Shown here piece by piece: positions 45,925 through 58,409 of a stretch of 64,000 nt of DNA. Source of the stretch: Halichoerus grypus. Lineage: Eukaryota > Chordata > Mammalia > Carnivora > Phocidae. The notes below the pieces were generated by a model. That model worked only from the letters and a program-made list of their open reading frames with translations, searched no databases and was not told where the DNA came from. The stretch covers positions 100,889,283 to 100,953,282 of the forward strand of contig NC_135723.1 in NCBI RefSeq assembly GCF_964656455.1. The letters run 5' to 3'. The position numbers and the translations under genes were made by a program. Each line of letters starts with the position of its first letter. The first letter of the stretch is position 1.

Positions 45925-46065
45925 GTGGGGCTGACATATCCCTTGGCCTCTCTGGGCTTCAGTTCTCCCATCTGTAAAACGAGAACACCCCTCCACCATC
46001 TCCTCTTCCTGCCTTAACAGAGTTATTGAACATAAAACATTGTAGAGCCATGCAACAGGGCTGCC
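45925..46065 (+). mobile_element. MIR SINE, forward orientation
   Basis: TTGGCCTCTCTGGGCTTCAG, TTCTCCCATCTGTAAAACGA, GAACACCCCTCCACC and CAGAGTTATTGAACATAAAA match the 3' half of MIR. Confidence 0.75.
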
Positions 46066-46744
46066 CATAAGCCAGTGGCAGGTGGTGCAAGGCGGGGGCT
46101 GTCCCAGGGGCTGGAAACACCTGCAGCCCCTCTCCCGGGGGGAGGCTGAGGGAAGCTGCTGCGGAAGCCCAGGGAGGATGCTTTTCATGCAGAACCAGCC
46201 CTGGCTCTCTCCCCCAGGCCCTCTCGTAACACCTTCCCTGGCTGACACCCCTTCCGGGAGCCCCAGCCTGGCATCCTTGGTTCTGTCCAACCTGGCCCCA
46301 TTTTCTCTTTCTGGAATTTTCTTTGACTGCCCCTCCCCCTCATGTCTCCACCAGTCCAACCTCACCTCCTGGGTCCAGTGCACACAGAGCCCAACTCCAC
46401 CTGAGCCCCAGAGCATGGGGCACCAGCGCCCATCTGAGGGGCCTCCTCTGTAGGCAGGGGTCCCCCGGCTAGACTGCAGGCAGCCGTGAGCCACATCTCA
46501 CACGCTCACCTCATTTTCAGCACCAGGCTAACGTGCACACATGATACGTACCTTTATCAGATGGATTAATTCGTAATTTCTGGCTTATCTAATGATGTGC
46601 AGCCAGATACACATCATAAAAGAAATGCGTCAAAACCTGGTTCGTACAGAGTCCAGACCTCGGCCCAACAGGCTCGTCTGAAATTTGCCAGCACACGTGC
46701 AGTTGAAACATCATATCCATCTCTCTCTGCGGTGGAATCTATTC
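46066..46744. other. Intronic sequence, nothing recognised
   Basis: Unique, C/T-rich at 46190-46440. No gene signal. Confidence 0.5.
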
Positions 46745-46979
46745 AAACTAAGTCCTATTTTATTTTATTTTATTTTAAGATTTTATTTATTTATTTGAGA
46801 GAGAGAGAATGAGAGAGAGCACATGAGAGGGGGGAGGGTCAGAGGGAGAAGCAGACTCCCTGCCGAGCAGGGAGCCTGATGCGGGACTCGATCCAGGGAC
46901 TCCAGGATCATGACCTGAGCCGAAGGCAGTCGCTTAACCAACTGAGCCACCCAGGCGCCCCAAACTAAGTCCTATTTTA
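46745..46979 (-). mobile_element. CAN SINE with perfect 18-bp target-site duplication
   Basis: AAACTAAGTCCTATTTTA is exactly repeated at 46745-46762 and 46962-46979. The body reads, on minus, GGGGCGCCTGGGTGGCTCAG to AAATAAATAAAATCTTAAAA and an ATAAA-type tail. With the SINE at 10671 it shares the CTCCAGGATCATGACC variant. It looks among the youngest in the window. Confidence 0.96.
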
Positions 46980-49900
46980 AATCCACAAAAAGGGATACTA
47001 GTAATTTCAAGAAAACGATCGATTTGTATAAAGCATCAACAGGTCTCATACATTTTTATTACTGTAAATTTAGATTATCAGAGTACATAGAGTGAACACA
47101 CAGCTCTAAGGAATACGGAGCTGGACAAAGGTCAATGGCGTGGCCTCAGAGACAGGGCCCTTATTGCCGCCTGGGCCGCCCCCACCCACCGTGCCTCAGG
47201 GTCCTCAGTCTGAAGGAGCTGCATCTCCACGTGGGGAGAAGCTCACAGATCACTTGCGTGGTCCTCAAGTCATTATGGAGTGCCCAGTGTGGATCAAGTT
47301 CCATGTTCAGCTATATCACGGGGATTCAGTTTGTTCTCATTTCACAGAAAAATCCAAAATCACAGTGGCTTCAGCAAGGGAGTGGTTTATTCTCCTTTCA
47401 CACAAAGGGTGCCTGACAGGTAAGTAGTCCAGAGTTCTCTGGTAACCCAGACTCCTGTCTCTAGATCCCACTGTCCTGAGTGTGTGTGTCTTCATCCTCA
47501 GCAGTCACCTTAGGGTCCAAGATGGCTGCTAGAGCTCCAGTCATCACAGCTGCATTCAAGGCAGGGGGAAGGAAGAAGGATCAATGGGGACCCACCCTGC
47601 CCCTCTTTTACGAGTCTTTCCCATAAGCGTAAACAACATTCCCCTTTATAGCTCAGTGAATAACATTGTCGCAGGCCCTCCCGAGCCATATGCAGGCCAC
47701 AGAATGAGAACTGGGGTCCTGTTATTGAGGAAGGCGGGTCATGAATGTGGGCAACAATCGGAGATCTGTCACAGGCAGAGAGAACGAGACACAGTCTCCA
47801 CACCAGAGGAGTTTGGCGAGTCGGCCCAACCAGACTAACCAAACACTGCGCCGAGTTACTGTCTTACTGCCAATGTGAGCAAGACGGTGGTGGGTCCTGG
47901 AGCACTTGGGACAGATTCTGTGGAAAAGCACCAAGAGGGTGGTGGGCCTGGAAGAGGAGGGCAAGGAGGCCGAGGAGGGTTCATCCAGCAAGGGGAAAAA
48001 CACACTCAGCCCCATTCTCTTTAGCTTATCTTCTGAAGACAACGTGGAGCCGGAGGGGACCCCGTCAGCCATGTGACCCAGAGAAGTCACTCTCGGGGCC
48101 TCCTTGTCTTTTCTATCAGCCTGGAATGAGAGCAGACTCCCCAGGGGCCACGGCTATCTGGACACTCGGCACCCTTGACCAACCCAAACAATGCGGAGGT
48201 GGATTGGGGCCTGCCAAAGCCGCACAGTGGAAACCTCCAACAGAGCTCCACTGTTTCTTGTTTGGGAGAAAACCTGCTTTTCTAGGGTGGATCTGGGGAC
48301 CTGCCTCCGGAGAGGACACACTGATCTCAGCAGGAACGTCAAGAGGGGGAGGTCGGGGCCAAATGTGTGTGAGGAGTGCTGTGCTGGGTGGGTGCCACCG
48401 AGGATGACCTTCCAGGCACTGAGACACCTGTGTTGTTCCCCTGAGCTCTGGGCAGCCCTGCTAAGGGCCTGTGACGCACAAGGCCCCGCCTGGAGCCCTC
48501 TCCGCTCCCCTCCCGTTCCTCTCCCCTCCACGAGACACCCAGCTGGTGATCTCTGCCCAGAGCGGCCTTCCCCTCCCCATCTCCCACATCGAAATCAGAC
48601 CCTTCTGACGAAATCTCCATTTACCCTCTAATTTGTATCATCTTTTATCATACACTTTTGTGACCTATTTATGCATGTTTGTTCAAGTCCACATGCTTCC
48701 CCACTGTGTTCCCAGCACCCAAGTCCCACACGCCACGGCTGGAGCTTACAGGAGCGAACCACGGAGACTGAGCAGGAAGCAAGCACCGGCAGGGTCGGCG
48801 ATGCCCATGCTGGGGGCCGAGGCAGGGCAGAGACGCAGGGAGAGAGCACAGGCCGGGCGGAGGGGTTGCGCCAAGCAGGAGTCAGGTTGGTGAGGCTCAA
48901 GGAGACCTCAGAATGGAAGAAATCTGCAGGTCAGCCGGTCTCTTCTGTGTCTCCCGAGGGCCTGCAGGGCAATGCCGGGTCCTCCGTGGGCCCCTGTGTT
49001 GGTCTGACCACACCTTCCTGTTGCTTTCTTCCAGAATTAAGGGCACGGTTAGGTGAGTCCCAGACTCCATGCAAATGGACACAAAGCATCCGTGTCATTT
49101 GCCCACCACCAGGCAGGTGGCTTTTTCGTGGAATACTGTTTACAACAATGGGAGAGAAGGCCGCATGGCACACTTGTCCACAGATGCTCACGTGGCACTT
49201 TCTGTGGCCTAAAGACACCCCCTCAGGACCGACAGCCCTTCACCTTGGTCCACAGGTGCAAAAGATGGTGTCCTTGAAATGAAGGGAGACACACGTGCCC
49301 AGAAGGAAGTAACCCAAGGGGGAGCCGGGCATGGAAGGCCCAGGAGGCCAGGGTGTCTGGACTTGGGGGACACAAGCCCCTCCACCAGGACCCTGCATGC
49401 TGGAGGCTCAGCTCTCAAGGAGGGCAGATGGCCACCCAGCAGAGTTGAAAACACTTGGAAGTGAAAGGTGAAGAGGAGTGAGAAGTCTGGGATGATACCT
49501 CATATGAACTCTATTTTCTTCTTTTCTGTGTTCTTATTCTGGCATCTGGATCCTCACCTACCCGGGAGAGACTGCCCCTCCCAGGCCAGCCAATTCTTAG
49601 ACTTTCATATGCAAACAAACCAATCCAGAGCCCAGACTCAGAACCCCCTCCCCTGCCCAGTTCTTACGCTCAGAAGGCACCATCCCCCTGCCCTAGCTAA
49701 CCATCCCAGGGCCAGGGACCAGACAGCCAGAGACAGCTCGGCACCCCGCAGCCTGCCGGAATTGTCCAAGTCCGCCAATTCCAAACCTGCTGACCCTGCC
49801 TGGCTTTGCCTTTCCCACGGAAACCACCATAAAGGCTCCTGACCATCCCCTCCCCTCAACCAGATAGCCTTCTGTCTCCTGATCCACCTTGGTGCTGCCC

Positions 49901-52514
49901 CGTGTGACTCCCCACGGTGTGCCGTGGCCCTGTTGGGAACCATCAGTTCATGGCAGCATCCCCTGACTTGTCTGTTGGCCTCAGCGAACCTGAATAATAA
50001 TAAAACCTACGTATGAAAACACATCTCCCCATCATCTACGTATTTCCCTGTTTCCTTCTTTGCTCTGGACCGGCAGACATTAAAAGATTTCTCAATATAT
50101 ATACACACAATAAACTGTCACCATAAAACCTTCCAGGGAAACATGCATTCATTCCAACTAACAGAGAATTTCTCAGAAACCCTTGATGAAGGGCACCCGA
50201 ACTGAAGTGGTTTCCCAAGGCCTTCACTTTCCCGAGTACTGAATGCAGAGAAAGACAACCGGCGCCAAGCTAGCCATTTGGAGCTCCGGGGTCCTGCTTT
50301 CTGGTCGGTTCAGCCTCGCCTCCCAGCAAAACTGAGTTTCTAGGAGGAAGGGGCTATACGTGATTTGGTTTATAGATATGAAAGCTATAGGGAGGCTGAA
50401 CATAGGCTAAGCTGGGTCCTAGGGGTTTTATCACTTATTTGCTGTTCTTGATGAAATCCCTGGCATTAGCTGATTTGTGTTGTATCTTTCAGCCCAGCGT
50501 GGGGCTCGGCCAAGTATTTTAGAATCGCTTCTGAATCTGCCTTGAACCCTCTACGTCTTCCTTCCGGGCAGTGCCCTTGAGCTGGAGCCCCAAGACCGGG
50601 TTCCTGTGCACCCACTCTCACAGCCAGCGGCCAAGCACAGGTCTGACCTGGGGCCTAACTGAGAGGACACGCCCTCCTGGGGACTTACACTCTGGACCAC
50701 CACCACTGCCATGGGATACCTGAGGAGGCCAGGGACACGGTGGGCCCAGAAGCCAGCTCGGCCCTCAGGGAACATCCATGCTGATTGGTTCTTGAGAACA
50801 TTTGGACCCTGTATGTTTTTTATTCTCAATCATTAAAGACAAATTATTACTGGAGGACAGAATTCATTCTGCTCTTTAGATGTACCAAGCTCTTGACCTC
50901 ATCTAGAAGCGGGAGGCCCATACAATGCCTTCAGGTGCCAAGGCTCCTGGGCCCTAAGACCCAGCCTGGGCCAGGTCCTTCCGGGAGGGTCTGGATGACA
51001 AAGCAGCAGGAGTGGTCTGACCCCAGCTAGGCATTCCAGCCCTGAGCCGAGTCACTCCTCCATCACTGTCCAGGGTCACCGTGTTTAAATCCAGCCCCTT
51101 TCCTGAACGTTCTCTCTCCTTTATTCCTCTATGTACTCCACGGGCTCCGCAATCTCGTCCTACTGCCTCAGATGTCCGCGGTGCCCGCATCATCTGTGCA
51201 GGGTTGAGCGTCTCTGTTCAGACCAGGGCTCCCCAGAGGACAGCAGCTCTCGGAACCACACTGCTGGCGTGCTGCCGAACCCCCCGGGGCCCACGAACAC
51301 CCATTTCCCTGTCTCTGTCATCCTCGGCCTGTTGCTAGGATGCTCCTCTCTGTCCTGCTGGGATGGAGGAGGGAAGGGGCGTGGACAGGGACAGCCCCAG
51401 CCCCCACTGCCTCCCCCAGGCCTCAGTCAACCCTGAAGCCGTCAGTGCACGGATGGGGAGCCGAGGCCCAGAGCGGGTGTGCACGCTGCCCACGAAATGC
51501 CCACCTGCAGCCACTCTGCCGCCCGCCTGCCTGCTGGGTGTGGACCGCCTGACTTGCTCAGGGATCCAGGGAGCCTGTGGAGAGAGGATGAATCCGGAAG
51601 GGCTTAACTGATATTTTCCCAGGAAGCCCTCATCCGGGCCATGCCTTCCACCTGTTGTCTACCAGGGGCCCGTGTCCCGGGACCGCCGAGCAGTGCTTGG
51701 TGACGGCTGCACAGGGGAGGGCGGTTAGAGGAAAGAAGAGCTCTTCCAGCTGGGCGCAGGTGGGACGGAGGGGACCAGCGAGCCAGGCCTCTCTCGAGTT
51801 CTAGCTGAGATGAGCGTTCCTAAACTGTGCACTGCTCTGAGGAACACCAGTAAACGCCCTCCTGTAATCCCAAACACCTCCACCCCTGACTCCTACGGAG
51901 TCTGAAACCCCCAGAACGCCCCGGCCTTGATCCCTGCAGACGAGATGCTGGGTCTCCAGGAGTCTTCTGTGTGAGCACAGATTCAGCACAGAGAATGGGA
52001 GCCGGGGCTGGGCGGTTCCAGGTGGGCACCAGGCCCACGGAGAGGCAGGGTGGGGGCTCAGCCCCAGGGCTGCTCCTGCATGTGGCCGTGGGGAAGGCCC
52101 AGCCCTCAGAGCCCATCAGTGCTCTTCTCAGGCCCCCGGAGGCTCCATCTCATGCAGGTACAACCCCGAGTCCTCTGCATGCCCACACGACCGTGAATAA
52201 CCTGGCTGCCGGGCTCCCCCTCCCACGTGGTGGGAGACCACGCCCGGTCTCCCACCGAGCACTTGGCTCTGCTTCCTGCTGTCCACACACTGGCCTGTTG
52301 CTGCTCCTGGAACACAGCAAGGGTGTCCCTCCTCAGTGCCTGGCCTTCCATCTGTCTGGAAGGACCTGACCACCGGGGTCTGCTCGGCCCACTTCCTCCT
52401 GCCCCTCAAGCCCTGGCAGAGGAGACCTCCCGCCCAGCTGGCCGCCCCTCGTCCTGCCTCTTCCTCCGCCACGCTCACCACCACCTGGCATCGCAAACGA
52501 AGGCTCACTTGTCT
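46980..52514. other. Long stretch with no strong repeats
   Basis: 5.5 kb without SINE, L1 or LTR of clear identity. 47350-47840 (ATTCTCCTTTCACACAAAGG, CCAAGATGGCTGCTAGAGCT, TCACAGCTGCATTCAAGGCA) is a decayed interspersed repeat I cannot name. 48640-48750 resembles an L2 end (CCCACTGTGTTCCCAGCACC). No exon with splice sites was found. Confidence 0.45.
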
Positions 52515-52800
52515 GTTGAACAAGCCAGACGCAAAGGACAAACACTGTGTGACTACACTTGTATGAGGTCCTAGAGCGTCAATTCAGAGAGACAGAAAGT
52601 TGAAAGGTGGGTGCCAGGGGCCGAGGAAGGATGGAATGGAAGGTGGTGTTTCATGGGTGCGGAGTTTCAGGTGGGGATGACGGAAAGTTCTGGAGATGGA
52701 TGGTGATGATAGTTGAACAGTGTGAATGTACTTACTGCTACTGGAACTGTGCACTTAAAAGTGGGGGAGGTGGTAAATCTTATTTCACCACAATTTAAAA
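52515..52800 (+). mobile_element. L1M 3' end, forward orientation
   Basis: CACTGTGTGACTACACTTGT, ATGAGGTCCTAGAGCGTCAA, GAGACAGAAAGTTGAAAGGT, GAAAGTTCTGGAGATGGATG, AACTGTGCACTTAAAAGTGG and TTATTTCACCACAATTTAAA trace the L1M 3' UTR to its tail. Confidence 0.92.
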
Positions 52801-52844
52801 CATCAGCTCAGACGCTGGTGGGACTGGCAGAGCGCCGGGCCTCG

Positions 52845-52925
52845 CTGAACCTGACAATGGGTATATGACGCTGTTCTCTCTACTTCTCTATATACTTGAG
52901 GATTTCCATTACAGAGTGGTAAGGA
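52845..52925 (+). mobile_element. Second L1 3' end fragment
   Basis: GGGTATATGACGCTGTTCTC, TCTACTTCTCTATATACTTG and GATTTCCATTACAGAG match another L1 3' terminus (…TTCTCTCTACTTTTGTATATG… type). Confidence 0.6.
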
Positions 52926-55900
52926 TATGTATTTGAATGAGACTGAAGGAGCACTGGTATCTTTCGAGGCAGCTGCAATTGCACGAAGACCATGAGGGAC
53001 GAGCAGGGAGCAGAGGGGACAGCTGGGGGAGGCAGGATGGACCACAGACGACATCACTTTCCAGCCCAGCCCGCTGCTTGAGGCAAAGAGCGAGGGATAC
53101 TTCCCCCTGCACCGTGCCCCGCTGTGGGCTCTGCTTGCGTTCACAGAGGACAGGATTGCTGGGACGGGCAATGTGGGAGGATGAGTGTATCTGGGCATGA
53201 GGAACTCTGGAGTTTTGTTCCAGAAATGATTATATATTTATCCGGAGGAGGGCTAACGGAAGGGGAGGCTCCCTGCAGCACAAAGACGCACCAGAGGTTC
53301 CGGTCTTCGGCGTCACTTAGACCTGGTGGCATGGGGACAGAGCGCCAGCTTCCTGACGCACCCCTTGGCTTCCCATCTCTAGGGCGGTCCTCAGAAGGGA
53401 TCTCTTAAGACTCCAGGTACATATATCTTTTACTACTACTCCACTCTAATTGCAGAGGATAGAAAAGTTGCTGCAGCCAATTCTCTCGTCTGATTAGCAT
53501 GATCCTTCCTAATCTTCCTTTTACATTTTTATTATTATCGCCACAGGCCCTTTGTCTACATAATCTGGATGTCTGTGGACCAGAGAGGCTGGAAAAGTCA
53601 AAATCATTACTTATAGATCACACGGAGAATGAAAACCTGAGCCGCTTGCTTTGCTTTGCAGGGGAGCTGGGTAGACGTGAGCCTCTGAGGTCAAAAGGGA
53701 TGAGATTTTCATGAATCCAAACCCTCAAGGGTGTTTTATCGCAAGGCTTGAAGGGTTCCAAATCCCAACGAGAGCCCCGGACTTCCAAAGGATAATGCCA
53801 TCCAGGCAAATACAAATGGGCTTCGTGATTGCTGATGGGCTGTGGCCTGATTCTCCCAGTCGCTCTGGCCGGTCGGGAGGCTGTGGAGACAGCTGGGTGC
53901 AAGTGTGAGCATGCTCGTACATGTACACACGTGTGCAGCAAAGAGCTGCCTCGGCCTGAGGAACTGCAGGGACACCAGCCAGTGAGACAAAGCGCACCTC
54001 GTCCCACGGGGCACAGCTCCACCCTCCACTGGAGCCGAGGACACAGTGAGCGGCTCCTGGGACAGTGGGCACGGCCCTGGGGCGCGCGGAGCCCGTGCCG
54101 ACTACCGGAGTGTGCTTGAGTTGAGGGAAATGGAGCACAAGGACAGGACAGACATGGTCACCACCCTCATGGAAGCTTTCTTGGGGGCAGAAGAGACCCC
54201 CTCTGGAATTCTTTGCTACGGGAATAACCATAGGAAGGAGTAGAGTTCGGAAAATAAGAACCCCGAAGCAATACCTACTCGACAACCAGGAACAAGGTAT
54301 CCCATGACCAGTAATTCTGCAGCGAGAGCATAATGCGATGGGGTCAGAATGACGGACTGAATGCTCCTTTGGTGCCACATCCCTGTCCCTGAGAAGCCAG
54401 GAGATCACAGAACCGGGTGACCAGGCTTTAGGGGAGGGATGGTTAAGCCGAGTCTGGAGAGGTGGGTGAGGGTTAGCGAGGCACAGAGGGTGGAGAATGC
54501 CCAGTGGACACACTGTTTTTTCTTCATTTGATGTCTCCCCGCCCAACACCTGCCATGTGGCCTTGCTCTTGGCTCCTTGCGCATGGAGGCCCTGACAAAA
54601 AGAAAACCGGACACACCACAAGCCTGGATGCCTGCACTCCGGCCACCTCGAGTGGCCTCAGCCTGCTTCCCAAACCCCAGAGGAATGTTCTGGAGGGAGC
54701 CCTGATTTTCCTGACCCTGGTCAGAGCTGGCATTTGCATGTGAGCACTTAGAAAACTTGGTTGACATGCAAATATTATTTTTGATCTTAGAAGCATAGGA
54801 GACATGATGACAGCCAAATTTTAAATGCAAGAGGAGAAACCACAGTCTGGCAAATAATAGGCTCTTAATAATGGGCCTGCCCATCCCCGTTAGCAAAATG
54901 AGACTTTTAGTTAAATATTGGGTTCAGATTTAATTCTAAGGTAAATGAGTGTTTATTACTTTATTATTATTTTTTAAAGTCTTCTTTTTAAACCACATCT
55001 ATGAATCAAGTCCAAGACATCTGCCATTCCTTCCCCAGGCAAGGAGCAGGTGTTGAGCTCCCACCTAACTTCCCCGTAGCGTCCGATCAGATACTACTCC
55101 TTAGTTCCTGGTTCCAGAGCTGGTCGCACTCCCCAGGGTCACCATCCTCCCACCAGGGCCACCAGAGGCTTTCTGGAAGTAGCTGGTTAAATTGGATTAG
55201 CAAGCTATGTCAGCGAGTTTTATATTCACCTTTTTATTTTCGCATACTGCCTAGATGTTTTGCCAAAGTCATTTCCCTACTACACACAAGGACTATTTTT
55301 TTTTGCCATGTACCATGTCATGTGCCACTCAAGGGACACAATTTAATGCACTGCTCTGCTTCCCCATCTTCACCATCTCTGGGATGTGTGTGGGGCTCTG
55401 TTGCTCCATCTCACAGCGGGGTGCTCGGGAACATCCCACCTCAGAAAGGCAGTAGCCACCAGGAACTTAAAATGAAGAAGACTACCATCTGATTTTGAGC
55501 GGGCAGGTCTTAGCCAGGCCTCCGTGAGCTAAGAACACTTTCAGCCAGAGGGGAACCTACCCCAAATCCATAGGTCACTGGAAGTACTGAATCGCAGACC
55601 CTCCCCCACATGTCCTGGTCACAGTGGTGCCAACCCTCGTGTGTGAAGAGGCTGTGGAAGGTCCCAGAAGCCAGGGAGACCACAAAGCAAACTTCTCCCC
55701 CAGGGGACACAAATCAGGCCGGTGCTTTTCCCTCCCACATTAACCCTTGATCTGTCTGATTCCTCAGCCATATGGGCAAAGGGTCCGTCCCCTTGACCCC
55801 CAACACTCATTTTCTCTACACACACACATTTCATCTTGAACAGCCAAAAATAACAGTTCCAACCCATTCTTTCTTTTTCCCAAGCCGCTGGTTTTGCCTA

Positions 55901-57126
55901 AATGGATGACAATCCAACTGATCGCTAACCTCATTGGGCCAGGTGGGGTAAAACAGTCTCAGAACAGCGTTGGGCAATTCATGATAAGCATTACCGTCAA
56001 TAAGGAGGCACCTGTCAACCTAGTCCTCTAACTCCTGCCTGGCAATTACATCCGCACACAGCGACTGCTTAGGAGGCTATGCACACGCATGCACGCACGC
56101 CATGGGGTTTCCCTCCTACAGCACGGACCAGCAGAGGATGGGGCAAAGGGCAGCGTCCTACCAAAAAGGCCATGGGGCTCCGACTGGCGCCTCTCAGTGC
56201 TCCGATTTGGGTCCTTGTGCTTCTTGTTCCCCCTGAGACTGCCGAAACGCTTCATGAGGAGCTGTGGCCACAGGAGCAGCGACAGGTGACCATACCAAGC
56301 CCCGTCGAACCCGGCTCAGCACCAGGTGGCAGGGAGCCAGGAGGGGTGCAGCATCAGCCGGCTGGTGTGGGGCACCCAGCAGCCTCAGCCACCAAGAGCT
56401 TAGAGACACGGCCCCGTGAGTCCAGGTGTCCTGGCCGGGAGCCCTCACCCCAACACAGGACAGGTCACTCTCGGGGCCAGCAGCCGCCGCGGGACTTGTG
56501 GGGCAATCCCACTGCAGTCCTTCCTCCGAGAAAGAGCGCAGCAGTCCTCCCCTCCACACCTCCGGCCACAGCTGCCGGAGCAGCCCGCTGTCCTGAAGTA
56601 GGCAAGAAGCTGCCGGAAGCACGGGCAGACGCTGCCAGTGGGTTTGTTTATGTAGCTAAGGTCAGCTGCACACTCAGACACTGCAGGGCTTTTTCCTCCT
56701 TAAAATCAGAGAAGGAGGGAAGACTAAATAGGCAAGCGGAGGAGCCCAGGCCCGCCGGTCATGTGCAGATCTGCAGATGTCTCTTTAAAAAGACTGTAAA
56801 AGGAAACCGCCCTGGACAGACAATTCTTGGCACCAATTGGCTAGAGCACATTCCCATTATGACATGACATCACACAACTATTTTGATTCATGTGTTCCAG
56901 AGCGCCCCGGGGTCAGAAGGCTCCGGCTGCTTCTTGGTGGAGGAGCCACAGGTCCCTGGGCTGGAAATCCCTGAATCTATTTCAGCTCATGCTCCTTCGC
57001 GATGAAAGATGCAAGACCACCTGTGAGACGGGGATACGGGGGGGGCCCTGGCATTCACCGGAAGGTTCTTTAGCAAATGCACAATTTGAGCCCTGGGCTT
57101 AAGAACTGTAGAATGACAGAGCTTGC
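52926..57126. other. Intronic sequence, nothing recognised
   Basis: 4.2 kb of mostly unique sequence. It holds the longest non-repetitive open frame of the window (298 codons, minus, 53725-54621), which I do not accept as a gene. 56080-56800 is GC-rich with moderate CpG and a 262-codon plus frame, also without support. Confidence 0.45.
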
Positions 57127-57280
57127 TTTAATTTATGTATTTATGTATTTATGTATTTATAAGTAGGCTTCATGCCCACGGGGAGCCCAACATGGGACTT
57201 GAACTCACAACCCTGAAATCAAGACATGAGCTAAGCTCAAGAGTTGGACACTTAACTGACTGAGCCACCCAGGCACCCCC
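57127..57280 (-). mobile_element. CAN SINE, short and old, reverse orientation
   Basis: On minus it starts GGGGGTGCCTGGGTGGCTCA, keeps GACTTGAACTCACAACCC complement (a tRNA-like TTCAAG box), then goes straight to ACTTATAAATACATAAATAC. The (TTTATGTA)n tail is at 57130-57160. The inner CTCCCTGCTC block is reduced. Flanks contain a decayed ATGACAG duplication. Confidence 0.88.
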
Positions 57281-57289
57281 CTCGGATGA

Positions 57290-57430
57290 CAGCTTTTAGA
57301 CAGGATCTAGTCCAACCCCCTTCCATTACAGATGGGGAAGTCGAGGCTCAGGAAGGGGGTGGGACTTGCCCAAGGTCCTGTAGCTAATGGCAGAACCAGG
57401 GCTAGAATTCCAATCTCCTTGACTCCTAAG
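57290..57430 (-). mobile_element. MIR-related repeat, reverse orientation
   Basis: TTCCATTACAGATGGGGAAG, TCGAGGCTCAGGAAGGGGGT, GGGACTTGCCCAAGGTCCTG, AATGGCAGAACCAGGGCTAG and CAATCTCCTTGACTCCTAAG follow the reverse MIR core closely. Confidence 0.78.
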
Positions 57431-57584
57431 CCAAACCCCGATCTAATAAAACACAACAAAAACCTCATATGCGTTTTGCAACTAATAAACCAAACTATAA
57501 AAATATGAGATAGAAAAATAACTTTTAAATTAAAAAAAATTTTTTTTGCTGATATCTTCACTAGATTAAAGGGAAGTTACAGGA

Positions 57585-57685
57585 TGTGCAACTGACCAGC
57601 TTTCTGATCTTGAACAGTTACTTCCCATTTCTGGGCCTCAGTTTCCCCCCTCTGTGTATCAAGACAAGACTCGATCACATTAGGA
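57585..57685 (+). mobile_element. MIR fragment, forward orientation
   Basis: CTGATCTTGAACAGTTACTT, CCCATTTCTGGGCCTCAGTT and TCCCCCCTCTGTGTATCAAG match the forward MIR core. Confidence 0.7.
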
Positions 57686-58170
57686 TTTCGTCGACTTCCA
57701 GAAGTCTGAACTTCTAAATGGCTGTTCGGTGTGCCTTTTCTTTCCTGCTGGGACTGATGGACAGAAACAGTGATCAAATATTTGTAGCAAGGAAGCATGA
57801 ATGAACAAACAAAATAGTTTTGCCCTCAAGGAATTTGCAAATGACAAGGATAAACTGTAAAGCAATAGAAACTGCATAAAAAAAGCTGTATGTGATCAAC
57901 GGCAAGTGGCCAGTCTGGACAATGAGTGCCATCAGCACAGATGGACGGAGGGGCAACTGCCTGGCCCCCCTTGGAAGGGAACGCGTGAGCTGGCCTTGAG
58001 GGTTGGAGAGTCCGGAGGAAAGGAGAAGCCCCCAGAACAAGTCACAAGACCTACCCCCAGCTGGGTCTCCCAATGTACGAGTGGATCATCTCTGCTGTTA
58101 AATATGGTAGCCCATACTTACTGGGATTAAACTCTGAAAAAGAAGCACAGGTAGGTTTTTCCCATTGAGA

Positions 58171-58195
58171 TTTCTTTCTTTCTTTCTTTCTTTTT
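58171..58195 (+). repeat. (TTTC)n tract
   Basis: TTTCTTTCTTTCTTTCTTTC followed by T-rich sequence. Confidence 0.85.
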
Positions 58196-58270
58196 TTAAT
58201 ATCTTATCAATTCAGGTCCTAACAGAAGTTGAAATGTTCTTCTGATTTAAAAGTAAAACAAAACAAAGCA

Positions 58271-58409
58271 GGAGCACCTGGCTGGCTCAGTTGGTAGAGC
58301 ATGTGACTCTTGATCTCAGGGTCATGAGTTCGAGGCCCATGTTGGGCATAGAAATTACATAAAAAGAAAAAAAATAATGAATAAAAATTCACTTAAAAAA
58401 ATAAAAGCA
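58271..58409 (+). mobile_element. CAN SINE, tRNA-Lys-like ancestral form
   Basis: GGAGCACCTGGCTGGCTCAG, TTGGTAGAGCATGTGACTCT, TGATCTCAGGGTCATGAGTT and CGAGGCCCATGTTGGGCATA align along the full length of a tRNA-Lys (anticodon CTT within GACTCTTGATC). Then A-rich tail follows with no inner block. Box A (TGGCTCAGTTGG) and box B (GAGTTCGAGGC) are close to consensus. The acceptor stem no longer pairs well and the element has a SINE tail, so it is not a functional tRNA gene. Confidence 0.9.

Noticed and set aside
56079..56867. 262-codon plus-strand frame
   Set aside because: Rich in P, R, G and S as expected from GC-rich non-coding DNA. It is overlapped by minus-strand frames, with no exon boundaries.
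58271..58345. Functional tRNA-Lys gene
   Set aside because: The acceptor stem does not pair over its length and an A-rich SINE tail follows. It is a tRNA-derived SINE head.
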